Source: Tubiluchus corallicola
Taxonomy: Eukaryota; Priapulida; Priapulimorpha; Priapulimorphida; Tubiluchidae
NCBI GenBank assembly: GCA_030141605.1
Contig: JAQGDQ010001541.1
Coordinates: 1-35,595 of the forward strand
Direction: 5' to 3'
DNA length: 35,595 nt
The position numbers and the translations under genes are program-made. Below the pieces are notes generated by a model. The model made no database searches. It was given only the letters and a program-made list of their open reading frames with translations, and had not been told where the DNA came from. This document shows positions 1 to 11,292 of this stretch, piece after piece (the stretch's first letter is position 1; every line of letters starts with the position of its first letter).

Positions 1-780
<780 letters not shown>

Positions 781-1318
781 TAACTTCAGAACCTGGCTAC
801 GCCCCTGTATAAAATAATCGCAATAGCTTGGTACTTGAGAAATTTCCCTGTTTGTTTTCTCAGCAAATGATACAGTATGCGTCCATCACACGTTACAAGT
901 ACAGCTTTTCTTCTGACAATCTATACTTAGTAGTGAATTTACATGTACAGAAATGACGGGTTCTCTACTGTTTCTGCCCCTCTGGATAGAAAAAAGGCAA
1001 AAAAGTTTGCATTAATAACATGGTACAAAGTGGTACAGTTCAGTAACAAGGAAATATTTTTACACTTAATAAGAGGTGCTGTCTTCCTTCTAGACCAGTA
1101 GTGATTATACCTGATCCTACTGTTTTTACTAATCTCTTATTTTTGCCCAGGTAAAAGATACTTTCCTCCACTAATCATCAGTAATAAAGGTTTTTAGAGG
1201 CGTTGATTGTTGTGGTGAAATTAGAATTAGGAAGAGGGTAAATTTTCTTTCTTGCTGAACTCTATATTAAGTAACGTTGACTAATAGACATTTTAGTGGG
1301 TGAAAAAAGTACGTGTAC

Positions 1319-1320
<2 letters not shown>
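781..1320. other. Non-coding spacer between CT tracts
   Basis: The first 30 bases (CTTCAGAACCTGGCTACGCC and on) look like the edge of a dispersed repeat. The remainder is AT-rich with no supported exon. A possible acceptor-like stretch ending TTTTTGCCCAG near 1150 has no convincing exon after it. Confidence 0.45.
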
Positions 1321-1402
<82 letters not shown>

Positions 1403-1800
1403 TCCTCTTTCTCTCTCTTTTTCTCTCTGTCCCTCCCTCCCTTCCTCCATCCCTCTCTCACTCTCCCCTTCTCTCTCTCTCTCTCTCTTTCTCCCTCCAC
1501 CCCACTCTCTCTCTCTTCTTTCCTTTTCTTCCCTCTCTCTCTCTCCCATCCCTCTCTCTCTCCCCCTTTCTCTCCCTCTATCTCTCTCTCTCTCTCCCTC
1601 TCTCTCTTTCCTCTCTCACTCCTTCCATCCCTCCGCCCTCTCTCTCTCGTACGCTCTCTCCTTAGCTCTCTCCCTCCCTCTCTCTCTCGCTCTCTGTGTT
1701 TCTCTTTCTCTCCCCCTCTCCATCTCTATCGATCTGTCTTTTTCTCTCGTTTCCCCTTTTTTCTCTCTGTCCTCCCTCTCTCCCACCCCTCTTTTCTCGC
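1321..1800. repeat. CT-rich microsatellite tract 2 (polypyrimidine)
   Basis: (CT)n from 1321 to about 1377, then a long imperfect CT/CCT/TTTC tract. Its 3' part (about 1715-1775, CATCTCTATCGATCTGTC) matches the 3' part of tract 1 (about 717-770, CATCTCTAGCGATCTCTC) in order and spacing. The two tracts are therefore duplicates and not independent expansions. Confidence 0.93.
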
Positions 1801-2084
1801 TTCGTTTTTTTCTTTTTTCTTTTCCCTTTCTTTCTTTCCCTTCATTATTTTCTTTCACCCCCGCCCACCGGTTTGCTGCATCTCAAACGTCACTGCAAAA
1901 CCTGTCTCATCTAAGCCGATTTTCCTCTCTAAGCTTCCTATGGCATGAGCGATTCATCATAGAAAATTATCGTTGTTATGATCTGAGCAATTTTATAACA
2001 AATGCTGATGGCTGTAATTATCATTCCTTAAAATATTTACACAAGAGCCAAGAGTTCTCACAGGGTTCTCACGTCTTTATGCAG

Positions 2085-2943
2085 TCCATGACGGGGGTAG
2101 AAACAGACCCCTGCATTATCCATGACAGGGGGGGGTAGAAACAGACTCCTGCATTGTCCATGACAGGGGGGGGTAGAAACAGACTCCTGCATTATCCATG
2201 ACAGGGGTAGAAACAGACTCCTGCATTGTCCATGACAGGGGTAGAAACAGACTCCTGCATTGTCCAAGACAGGGGTAGAAAGAGACCCCTGCATTATCCA
2301 TGACAGGGGTAGAAACAGACCCCTGCATTATCCATGACAGGGGCAGAAACAGATCCCTCTCTCTCCCCCCTGTCTCTTTCCAGTCCATGACAGGGGCAGA
2401 AACAGATCCCTCTCTCTCCCTCCAGTCCATGATAGGGGTAGAAACAGACCCCTGCATTATCCATGACAGGGGTAGAAACAGACCCCTGCATTATCCATGA
2501 CAGGGGTAGAAACAGACCCCTGCATTATCCACGACAGGGGTAGAAACAGACCCCTGCTTTATCCATGACAGGGGTAGAAACAGACCCCTGCAAGTCCATA
2601 ATAGGGGTAGAAACAGACCCCTGCAAGTCCATGATAGGGGTAGAAACAGACCCCTGCATTATCCATGACAGGGTAGAAGCAGACCCCTCTCTCTCCCTCC
2701 TGTTTCCCTCCAGTCCATGACAGGGGTAGAAACAGACCCCTCTCTCTCTCCCTCCTATCTAATTCCAGCTATGACAGGGGTAGAAGCAGACCCCTGCAAG
2801 TCCATGACAGGGGTAGAAACAGACCCCTCTCTCTCCCTCCTGTCTCCCTCCAGTCCATGACAGGGGTAGAAACAGACCCCTCTCTCTCTCCCTCCTATCT
2901 AATTCCAGTCCATGACAGGGGTAGAAGCAGACCCCTGCATTAT
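2085..2943. repeat. 34-bp minisatellite with an internal hairpin
   Basis: Roughly 20 or more units built on GACAGGGGTAGAAACAGACC plus CCTGCATTATCCAT (34 bp). Each unit contains CAGGGGT, eight bases, then ACCCCTG, a perfect 7-bp inverted repeat. A second unit type has the ATTATC spacer replaced by a CT-rich stretch (for example 2355-2382, 2685-2715, 2825-2855). Open frames on both strands here are artefacts of the repeat. Confidence 0.93.
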
Positions 2944-3246
2944 ATAACATTCAGAAGAGTAACAATGTTCAATAAAGCCACATTTTTTGAGCATTGCTCG
3001 TACGTTTCGGTGGTCAAATTGAATAGACAATGGTCTCTCACATGTAGACAACTCAACCTACTCACAATAATTTAATCTTGCATCATGATAAACTGGTACA
3101 ATACACTCCCACATTATACTGACACAATAAGGAGTTTGGTTCAGTGTGAAAGATTTAAAAGTTTAGATAACATCGCGTATCTTGGAAATTTTAACATTGA
3201 TTCTTATAAAAATCAGAAAATCAGAATTGCTCTACGTGTTTGAATT

Positions 3247-3340
3247 CAGCCTTTTCACACTTCTAACAATTGGTGATGATCGTGAAAAGGTCAAAGGTTA
3301 AGCGTACCTGATAACGCATTTGTGCACACTTGACAATGCT
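3247..3340 (+). mobile_element. Truncated copy of the AGCCTTTTCAC MITE family
   Basis: Matches the left ~95 bases of the copies at 8813 and 26120: the AGCCTTTTCAC terminus, the GATGATCGTGAAAAGG segment, then AGGTCAAAGGTTAAGCGTAC. Homology stops after CTTGACAATG, where the 24-bp tandem array begins, so the array has replaced or truncated the rest of the element. Only one terminus is present. Confidence 0.75.
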
Positions 3341-3344
3341 TCAC

Positions 3345-3860
3345 TTTTTTCCGACCACCATAAATCAATTGTGACTTTTTCCCGTGACTTTCTTTCCTAG
3401 GCAAAATTGTGACTTTTTTTCCTAGACAGAATTGTGACTTTTTTTCCTAGACAGAATTGTGACTTTCTTTCCTAGGCAAAATTGTGACTTTTTTTCCTAG
3501 ACAGAATTGTGACTTTTTCCTAGACAGAATTGTGACTTTCTTTCATAGACAGGATTGTGACTGTTTTTCGTAGATAAATTGTGAATTTTTTCCGTGATTT
3601 TTTTCCTAGACAAAATTGTGACTTTTTTCCTAGACAAATTGTGAATTTTCCCGACCACCATAAATCAATTGTGACTTTTTCCCCGTGACTTTTTTCCTAG
3701 ACAAAACTGTGACTTTTTTCCTAGACAAACTGTGACTTTTTTCCTAGACAAACTGTGACTTTTTTCCTAGACAAATTGTGACTTTTTTTCTAGACAAAAT
3801 GTGACTTTTTTCCTAGACAAAACTGTGACTTTTTTCCTAGACAAACTGTGACTTTTCCCG
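3345..3860. repeat. 24-bp minisatellite, locus 1
   Basis: Tandem units of about 24 bp based on TTGTGACTTTTTTCCTAGAC plus AAAA, with variants in the T-run and in AGAC/AGGC. A second, longer unit containing CCACCATAAATCAATTGTGA interrupts it at about 3355-3375 and 3655-3675. The array and its right flank recur at 6675-7365. Confidence 0.92.
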
Positions 3861-4033
3861 GGCCACCATGAATCAATTGTGAGTTTTTCTGTCACAATCT
3901 TCCACTGACTTTTAAACTGTAATTTATACAGTATACGTACAGCACTGCGTCCCAACACAACAAGTTCAAACAAATCATTTCGTGTTCTGTGTCATGGTGA
4001 TTTGAATTTAAACGTACTACCGAATTTTCCGTA
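3861..4033. repeat. Right flank of the duplicated 24-bp array, copy 1
   Basis: Starts GGCCACCATGAATCAATTGT and ends ACCGAATTTTCCGTA. It is almost identical to 7192-7365, with only a handful of differences over about 173 bases. This is the unique-sequence part of a segmental or element-level duplication. No open frame of note is present. Confidence 0.88.
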
Positions 4034-4352
4034 CCATGAGACAAGAATAATGCGATAATTGTGTCCAGTCAAAACAGATTTAGCTTAAGATTAGGCTAGC
4101 AGTGTTAGGCACCATTAAGCAGCTAAGATCAGCTTATGTGAGCAGACACGGTGTGTGCTTGCCCTGGAGACGTTTATTATTATTATTTTGCTTAACTTAC
4201 ATAACCGGAGAGTTTTTTTATACATTTTAGTCAATTTTAAACGTAACTGGAGAATTTACCGAGAATTCAAGTTATTATTCATTTGCTAGAGATGATAAAT
4301 TTTTAAGTAAAAAATAATAATGGCGTGTTCAGGGAACATTACGTTACATCAA
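4034..4352. other. Non-coding spacer
   Basis: AT-rich sequence without a supported gene, RNA or repeat boundary. It separates the duplicated flank from the ACTGG satellite. Confidence 0.4.
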
Positions 4353-5430
4353 GTGGACTGGACTGGACACGACTGGAATGGAATGGAGTGATTATACTGG
4401 ACTTAGCCGTTCTGGACTGGATCGCACTGGACTACACTGGACTGGACTGGATTAGCTTGGGATGGAGACGACTGGACTGGACTGGGTTACCTTGGACTTG
4501 ACATGACTGGAATGGAATGGAGTGATTATACTGGTTTGGACTGGACTGGACTGGACTGGACTTGACTGGACTGGACTGGACTGGATTAGTTTACGTTGGA
4601 AACGACTGGACTTTATTAGACTGCATTGGAATGGAGTGGTTTTACTGAACTGGACAGGACTGGACTAGGCTAGACTGAAGTAGTTATACTGTACTGGACT
4701 GGACTGGACTGGACTGGACTGGACTGGACTGGACTGGACTGGACTGGACTGGACTGGACTGGACTGCACTGCACTGGACTGGATTAGTTTAGGTTAGAAA
4801 CGACTGGACTTTATTAGACTGCATTGGAATTCAGTGGTTTTACTGAACTGGACTAGACTAGGCTGAAGTAGTTATACTGGACTAGACTGGACTGGACTGG
4901 ACTGGACTGGACTGGACTGGACTGGACTGGACTGGACTGCACTGGACTGCACTGGACTGGACTGGACTGGACTGAACTGGACTGGACTGCACTGCACTGT
5001 GCTGGGCTGGACTGGACTGGACTGGACTGGACTGGACTGGACTGGACTGGACTGGACTGGACTGGACTGGACTGGACTGGACTGGACTGGACTGGACTGG
5101 ACTGGACTGGACTGGACTGGAATGAAATGGATTGGACTGGACTGGACTGGACTGGACTGGACTGGACTGGACTGGACTGGACTGCACTGCACTGTGCTGG
5201 GCTGGACTGGACTGGACTGGACTGGACTGGACTGGACTGGAATGAAATGGATTGGGCAGGGCTAGCTTGCACTGGGATGGATTAGACTGGACTGCAGTTG
5301 TGTGGTTATACTGAACCCGACTATCTTGGAATGGAATGAAGTGGACTGGACTGGACTGGACTACAGTGGAGTGGTTATACTGAACCCGACTATCTTGGAA
5401 TGTAATGAAGTGGAATGGAATGGACTGAAA
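4353..5430. repeat. ACTGG pentanucleotide satellite
   Basis: About 1.1 kb of (ACTGG)n. Long perfect runs lie at 4690-4765, 4880-4975 and 5010-5120. Decayed blocks at both ends contain words such as GATTAGTTTA and GTGGTTATACTG that themselves recur (4370-4400, 4500-4530, 4670-4690, 5290-5400). An older higher-order repeat was apparently re-expanded from pure ACTGG cores. Open frames reading Ser-Pro-Val-Gln or Asp-Trp-Thr-Gly are artefacts. Confidence 0.95.
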
Positions 5431-5440
5431 TCAATAAATC

Positions 5441-6240
5441 AGTATTAACTCATGTACTCATAAAGCCTCACATCTCACACACTGTGATTTGGTATTAACT
5501 CATGTACTCATAAACCCTCACATCTCACACACTATGATTTGGCATTAACTCATGTACTCATAAAGCCTTACATCTCACACACTATGATTTGGTATTAACT
5601 CATGTACTCATAAACCCTCACATCTCACACACTATGATTTGGCATTAACTCATGTACTCATAAAGCCTCACATCTCACACACTATGATTTGATATTAACT
5701 CATGTACTTATAAAGCCTTACATCTCACACACTATGATTTGGTATTAACTCATGTACTCATAAAGCCTCACATCTCACACACTATGATTTGATATTAACT
5801 CATGTACTTATAAAGCCTTACATCTCACACACTATGATTTGGTATTAACTCATGTACTCATAAAGCCTCACATCTCTCACACTATGATTTGGTATTAACT
5901 CATGTACTCATAAACCCTCACATCTCACACACTATGATTTGGCATTAACTCATGTACTCATAAAGCCTCACATCTCACACACTATGATTTATTATTAACT
6001 CATGTACTCATAAACCCTCACATCTCACACACTATGATTTGGCATTAACTCATGTACTCATAAAGCCTTTCATCTCACACACTATGATTTGGTATTAACT
6101 CATGTACTCATAAAGCCTTACATCTCACACACTATGATTTGGTATTAACTCATGTACTCATAAAGCCTCACATCTCACACACTATGATTTGATATTAACT
6201 CATGTACTTATAAAGCCTTACATCTCACACACTATGATTT
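5441..6240. repeat. 50-bp tandem array, 16 units without indels
   Basis: Exactly sixteen 50-bp units (800 bp). Each starts RRYATTAACT and ends CACTATGATTT, and there is no length change anywhere. Units differ only by substitutions at a few sites (GGT/GGC/GAT start, TAAACCC/TAAAGCC, CTCA/CTTA, TACTCA/TACTTA). The variants alternate so that 100-bp dimers can be seen, for example units 2-3, 4-5, 10-11 and 12-13, and units 7-8 and 15-16. Confidence 0.96.
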
Positions 6241-6667
6241 AACTTAGTACTTGCAACTTGGCCTAATTGAGTTTATTAGAGCAAGAAGTTCATGAGGTCG
6301 TCCTCGCGGTAACATTAAACTCTAAAAATCATATCAATTAATGTAGTTATCAATACAAATATTAGAACTGATGTAATTACTAATGTAAATATTAATATTA
6401 ATGTTACAAAAGGTAAATAACAGAATGAAATTACAGAATAGCAGTTATTGCAATGCTCCGTGATTCGTAATTGTTTGATGTAAAATCATTTACTGTTCAA
6501 AGAGATGCGTTCAACAGTTTGATAAACAAGCAAAAATTTTGTTTTCTTTTAGCTAAAGTATTGAATGTGAACTAGAGCCATATTAGGAGCAAAGGAGCAC
6601 GTTTATTTCTTTGCTTACCAAGTTAGTAATTCTACATGAACCCGGTCGAATAGCGGACCACATTTGA
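6241..6667. other. Non-coding spacer
   Basis: AT-rich, unique-looking sequence with short AATATTAATATTAATG stretches. I see no exon, RNA gene or transposon terminus that I can defend. Confidence 0.4.
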
Positions 6668-6674
6668 TTACTGT

Positions 6675-7191
6675 AACATGACTTTTTCCCGTGACTTTTT
6701 TCCTAGATAAATTCTGACTTTTTTCCTAGATAAAATTGTGACTTTTTTCCTAGATAAGATTGTGACTTTTTCCGCGATTTTTTTCCTAGACAAAATTGTG
6801 ACTTTTTTCCTAGGCAAAATTGTGACTTTTTTCCTAGATAAAATTGTGACTTTTTTCCTAGATAAAATTGTGACTTTTTTCCTAGGCAAAATTGTGACTT
6901 TTTTCCTAGATAAAATTGTGACTTTTTTCCTAGATAAAATTGTGACCTTTTTCCTAGGCAAAATTGTGACTTTTTTCCTAGATAAAATTGTGACTTTTTC
7001 CTAGACAAAATTGTGACTTTTTTCCACCTACCATAAATCAATTCTGGCTTTTTCCCTCTGTGACTTTTTTCCTAGGCAAAATTGTGACTTTTTTCCTTGA
7101 TAAAATTGTGACTTTTTTCCTAGATAATATTGTGACTTTTTTCCTAGGCAAAATTGTGACTTTTTCCTAGGCAAAATTGTGACTTTTCCCC
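6675..7191. repeat. 24-bp minisatellite, locus 2
   Basis: The same 24-bp family as at 3345-3860 (AAATTGTGACTTTTTTCCTAG core, here mostly followed by AT or GC), including the longer CCACCATAAATCAATT unit near 7025. It is more uniform than locus 1. Open frames on both strands (Lys-Lys-Ser-Gln-Phe and Thr-Phe-Phe-Leu-Asp patterns) only reflect the 24-bp period being divisible by three. Confidence 0.93.
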
Positions 7192-7365
7192 GGCCACCAT
7201 GAATCAATTGTGACTTTTTCTGTCACAATCTTCCACTGACTTTTAAACTGTGAATTTATACAATATACGTACAGCACTGCGTCCCAACACAACAAGTTCA
7301 AACAAATCATTTCGTGTTCTGTGTCATGGTGATTTGAATTTAAACCTACTACCGAATTTTCCGTA
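7192..7365. repeat. Right flank of the duplicated 24-bp array, copy 2
   Basis: Near-identical to 3861-4033. Homology ends at TTTTCCGTA in both copies, giving a defined edge. Together with the arrays this makes a direct repeat of about 690 bp separated by about 2.6 kb. Confidence 0.88.
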
Positions 7366-7924
7366 ACGGTAACGGTTTCACAAGTGCTCGGTCACAAAGC
7401 GATGTGAGCACGTAGGACAAACAAACAAACAAATGCGCGCTTGAAACTAAATAAACAATTTCGTATTAATTCGAATCAATTTCACTGAATTCTGACTGTT
7501 TGCAAGGTCAAATGAATCAATTTTGGGGGTGTGTTGCCAAAATAATTGTGCTATTAATTAAATCTGCTTTAATAAAGCCTCTTTGTTTAGTTGGCTCGCC
7601 TTTGCTTAGACAGAGCTATTAAACACTAATTATAGGTCCTATTAAAGTTTAAATTGTCGTCAAATAGTATGCGTTTAATACGGGTTAGTTATGCTGTGCA
7701 AGCAAGCATAGATTCAAAACAAGCATAGATTCAAAGCTTCAATCAATCAATCAATCAATTTCACTCCAGCAATACATATACAATACATCAACATACAATA
7801 TTATTGAAACAAAAAGAAACAGTATGGGTAAAAAAACGTTGATGAAGTCAAATTAACCAAATAAAAGAGTTGCTGTATGACACCTTGAAACCTTGGCTTG
7901 TTAAGGTGGCACAAATGAGTGAAT
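7366..7924. other. Non-coding spacer with small simple repeats
   Basis: Contains a short (ACAA)n run near 7420-7432 and (AATC)n at 7739-7758, plus a small direct repeat of AAGCATAGATTCAAA (about 7705-7735). No exon is supported. Confidence 0.5.
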
Positions 7925-8535
7925 GAATGGTTAGGGTTAGTAGACATGATGGAATGGAAAAAATAGTAAGATTATGGATAGGAAGATGGAAGGGGGAGGA
8001 TGAGTGAATGAAAGAATGGTTAGGGTTAGTAGACATGATGGAATGGAAAAAATAGTAAGATTAGGGATAGGAAGAAGGAAGGGAGGGGAGGATGAGTGAA
8101 TGAAAGAATGGTTAGGGTTAGTAGACATGATGGAATGGAAAAAATAGTAAGATTAGGGATAGGAAGAAGGAAGGGAGGGGAGGATGAGTGAATGAAAGAA
8201 TGGTTAGGGTTAGTAGACATGATGGAATGGAGAAAATAGTAAGATTAGGGATAGGAAGAAGGAAGGGAGGGGAGGATGAGTGAATGAAAGAATGGTTAGG
8301 GTTAGTAGACATGATGGAATGGAAAAAATAGTAAGATTAGGGATAAGAAGAAGGAAGGGAGGGGAGGATGAGTGAATGAAAGAATGGTTAGGGTTAGTAG
8401 ACATGATGGAATGGAAAAAATAGTAAGATTAGGGATAGGAAGAAGGAAGGGAGGGGAGGATGAGTGAATGAAAGAATGGTTAGGGTTAGTAGACATGATG
8501 GAATGGAAAAAAATAGTAAGATTAGGGATAGGAAG
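7925..8535. repeat. 92-bp minisatellite containing GGTTAGGGTTAG
   Basis: About 6.5 units of 92 bp, each with GAATGGTTAGGGTTAGTAGA, a purine-rich GGAAGAAGGAAGGGAGGGG block and ATGAGTGAATGAAA. The first unit is diverged and shorter in the purine block. Each unit carries a two-copy telomere-like GGTTAGGGTTAG. Regularly spaced minus-strand open frames start once per unit and are artefacts. Confidence 0.94.
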
Positions 8536-8812
8536 AAGGAAAAGAGGAGAAGAAACGACCACAGTGTATGTTGAATTTACATAGAGGTATATTAAAATAG
8601 CATTATAATTGATTGGAGGCCATATATTGCGACTGCATGAGACAATTGACAATTATAAAATTATAAAATTAACAAATTAACCGTTTTTAACTAGTTTATA
8701 TTGGGGGTAATGTGGGCCATATTCACATTACTTCAATCATTTACTATAACATGCTACTTGCTATACCGATGTAACTTGTTTTAGCAGCAACGTGATTTTA
8801 TAGTTGGGTAAC
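8536..8812. other. Non-coding spacer
   Basis: AT-rich sequence between the 92-bp array and a MITE. Nothing recognised. Confidence 0.4.
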
Positions 8813-9230
8813 GAGCCTTTTCACATTTCCAATAATTGACGATGATCGTGAAAAGGTCAAAGGTTAAGCGTACTAAACAACGCATTTGTGTACACTTGAC
8901 AACGCCTCTCACCCCAAGCTACTGTAATACTAACAGCTTTAACAGCTAGCTGGAATCTGACCTAGTTCATTTTTTCTTGTTCTCAAGCAAAATTCTGCTA
9001 GTAAATCACTCTGTGCACTGACTAATGCATAATTAAGTAAAGTCCATGTGAAATGCTTAAAGAAAGTCCTCGTAAAACAACTGAAGTTACTGAACATGAT
9101 GCAGTAGATGGCTTTGCTTTTCCCACATGTCATGCGAAAACTGTAGTTAAGACGCATTAAAGCTATGGTACACGTAACCTTTGACCTAAAGCAACTGCGC
9201 TTGCGCACAACGAAACTGTGAAAAGGCTTA
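8813..9230 (+). mobile_element. MITE, AGCCTTTTCAC family, copy 1
   Basis: About 418-bp non-autonomous DNA transposon. The left end GAGCCTTTTCACATTTCC and the right end CTGTGAAAAGGCTTA are inverted repeats. Inside each end lies AGGTCAAAGGTTA in opposite orientations (about 8854 and 9172-9184). The interior matches 26120-26495 and, reversed, 29890-30281. The open frame inside is not a transposase. The target duplication is ambiguous and A/T-rich, so I do not assign a superfamily. Confidence 0.85.
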
Positions 9231-9361
9231 TTGTTATATGTTTTTGCGATACAAATTGAAACATTTAGTTTTACCACTGAATCTTCACTTATGGGTAGTG
9301 AGTGACGTAAATAAGTGAGTAAACATTGCTTATTATTTATTCTTTTATTTGTTTATTTCAG

Positions 9362-9386
9362 GTTTCTCTTAGCAACGAAAATGCAG
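9362..9386 (+). CDS. Candidate 25-nt micro-exon of the plus-strand gene
   Basis: A pyrimidine-rich tract ending TTTGTTTATTTCAG is followed by 25 bases and then a strong donor, GTACGTCAG. Read from phase 0 the exon encodes VSLSNENA plus one leftover base. The exon at 16086 begins with exactly the two bases needed to finish that codon (giving Glu), so the product would read NENA-E-IYKEEK without a stop. Both splice sites are good and the phase fits, but such a short match could be chance and no upstream exon was found. Confidence 0.35.
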
Positions 9387-9539
9387 GTACGTCAGCAACA
9401 AAATGTCAGACTTTTATCGAAATGCCAGACGTGTATAAATCTATACAACTGTAACTATCTGTCTGATTTCTATGTGTTTACGTCTGTATGTTACTTATGC
9501 TGCAGCGTACACCCCAAAACGTCATAGTGTCCCATAGGA

Positions 9540-9850
9540 ACCAACATGGCCCTGGGAAGGTTTTAGACTAATGTCAGTTTAGGTTATTATCACGATCCAG
9601 CAATATGGCGGGCAAAATGGCGCCCAGAATAGCAGATTTTAGGACATCCTACTATATATAATCGTGCAGTATGTCTTTATGCCCTTTAGTCGGGGTCGAC
9701 TCGTTAGAGGGTAGAGACTTCGAATGTCGATGCCCCTCCCCACTCTATTCGAATAACGAAATTCAACATGGCGGTTAAAATGGCGTCCAAATAACACCTG
9801 CAATGCGAGTAGTTATTAAGAAATGAGTCCAGTGCTGAACATTACATTGC
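9540..9850. promoter_or_regulatory. Paired ATGGCG-motif segments (YY1-like)
   Basis: CAATATGGCGGGCAAAATGG at about 9601 and CAACATGGCGGTTAAAATGG at about 9764 are near-copies, each continuing CGCCCA or CGTCCA. Each contains two close matches to the AAnATGGCGGC core bound by YY1 in animals. A regulatory role is inferred only from the motif; the pair may equally be a remnant of a dispersed element. Confidence 0.3.
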
Positions 9851-9853
9851 GAC

Positions 9854-11002
9854 TAGGTCTAGGCAAATGACAACTCTAGGCAAATGGCAACTCTAGGCAA
9901 ATGACATTAGGTCTAGGCAAATGACAATTCTAGGCAAATGACAACTCCAGGCAAATGACAACTCTAGGCAAATGACAACTCCAGGCAAATGACAACTCCA
10001 GGTAAATGACATTAGGTCTAGGCAAATGACAATTCTAGGCAAATGACAACTCTAGGCAAATGACAACTCTAGGCAAATGACAACTCTAGGCAAATGACAA
10101 CTCCAGGCAAATGACAACTCTAGGCAAATGACAACTCTAGGCAAATGACAACTCCAGGCAAATGACAACTCCAGGTAAATGACATTAGGTCTAGGCAAAT
10201 GACAACTCTAGGCAAATGACAACTCCAAGCAAATGACAATTCTAGGCAAATGACAACTCTAGGCAAATGACAACTCTAGGCAAATGACAACTCCAGGCAA
10301 ATGACAACTCTAGGCAAATAACAACTCCAGGTAAATGACATTAGGTCTAGGCAAATGACAATTCTAGGCAAATGACAACTCTAGGCAAATGACAACTCTA
10401 GGCAAATGACAACTCCAAGCAAATGACAACTCTAGGCAAATGACAACTCCAGGCAAATGACAACTCTAGGCAAATGACATTAGGTCTAGGCAAATGACAA
10501 TTCTAGGCAAATGACAACTCTAGGCAAATGACAACTCCAGGCAAATGACAACTCTAGGCAAATGACAACTCTAGGCAAATGACAACTCCAGGCAAATGAC
10601 AACTCTAAGCAAATGACAACTCCAAGCAAATGACAACTCCAGGCAAATGACAACTCTAGGTAAATGACAACTCCAAGCAAATGGCAACTCTAGGCAAATG
10701 GCAACTCCAAGCAAATGGCAACTCCAGGTAAATGACATTAAGTCTAGGCAAATGACAATTCTAGGCAAATGACAACTCCAGGCAAATGACAACTCTAGGC
10801 AAATGACAACTCCAAGCAAATGGCAACTCCAGGTAAATGACATTAAGTCTAGGCAAATGACAATTCTAGGCAAATGACAACTCCAGGCAAATGGCAACTC
10901 TAGGCAAATGGCAACTCCAGGTAAATGACATTAAGTCCAGGCAAATGACAACTCCAGGCAAATGGCAATTCTAGGCAAATGACAACTCTGGGCAAATGGC
11001 AA
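9854..11002. repeat. 17-bp minisatellite (TCTAGGCAAATGACAAC)
   Basis: About 65 tandem units of TCTAGGCAAATGACAAC with T/C variation (TCTAGG/TCCAGG/TCCAAG). A 20-bp variant, ATTAGGTCTAGGCAAATGAC, is interspersed at intervals of several units and marks a higher-order pattern. Minus-strand open frames with repeated Cys-His-Leu are artefacts. Degenerate inverted copies lie just to the right (about 11030-11045 and 11065-11078). Confidence 0.95.
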
Positions 11003-11105
11003 GTAAATACTTCAAGCTTTGGCAAGTGACTCATTCGCCTAGACATACTTTTCTTATGACAGACGTCATTTGCCTAGATTTTGGTACGAAGCTTAATCAA
11101 GAAAA

Positions 11106-11292
11106 GCATTCATTCATTCATTCATGCATTCATTCATTCATTCATGCATTCATTCATTCATTCATTCATTCATTCATTCATTCATTCATTCATTCATTCA
11201 TTAATTCATTCATTCATTCATTCATTCATTCATTCATTCATTTATTCACTCACTCATTCATTCATCCATTCACTCATTCATTCATTCATTCA
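11106..11292. repeat. (CATT)n tetranucleotide microsatellite
   Basis: About 45 copies of ATTC/CATT with a few substitutions (ATGC, ACTC, TAAT). The Ser-Phe-Ile-His frames over it are artefacts. Confidence 0.95.

Noticed and set aside
4853-5272. Overlapping Ser-Pro-Val-Gln and Asp-Trp-Thr-Gly open frames on both strands
   Set aside because: ACTGG repeat has no stop in several frames; purely a repeat artefact.
5441-6240. CRISPR-like regular array (also 27951-28670)
   Set aside because: Units are contiguous with no unique spacers, there are no cas genes, and the sequence is eukaryotic; ordinary minisatellites.
6668-7041. Basic Lys-Lys-Ser-Gln-rich open frames
   Set aside because: The 24-bp unit is divisible by three, so frames stay open by periodicity; also open on the opposite strand.
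8939-9277. 112-codon minus-strand frame
   Set aside because: Lies almost wholly within a MITE copy, and no transposase motif is present.
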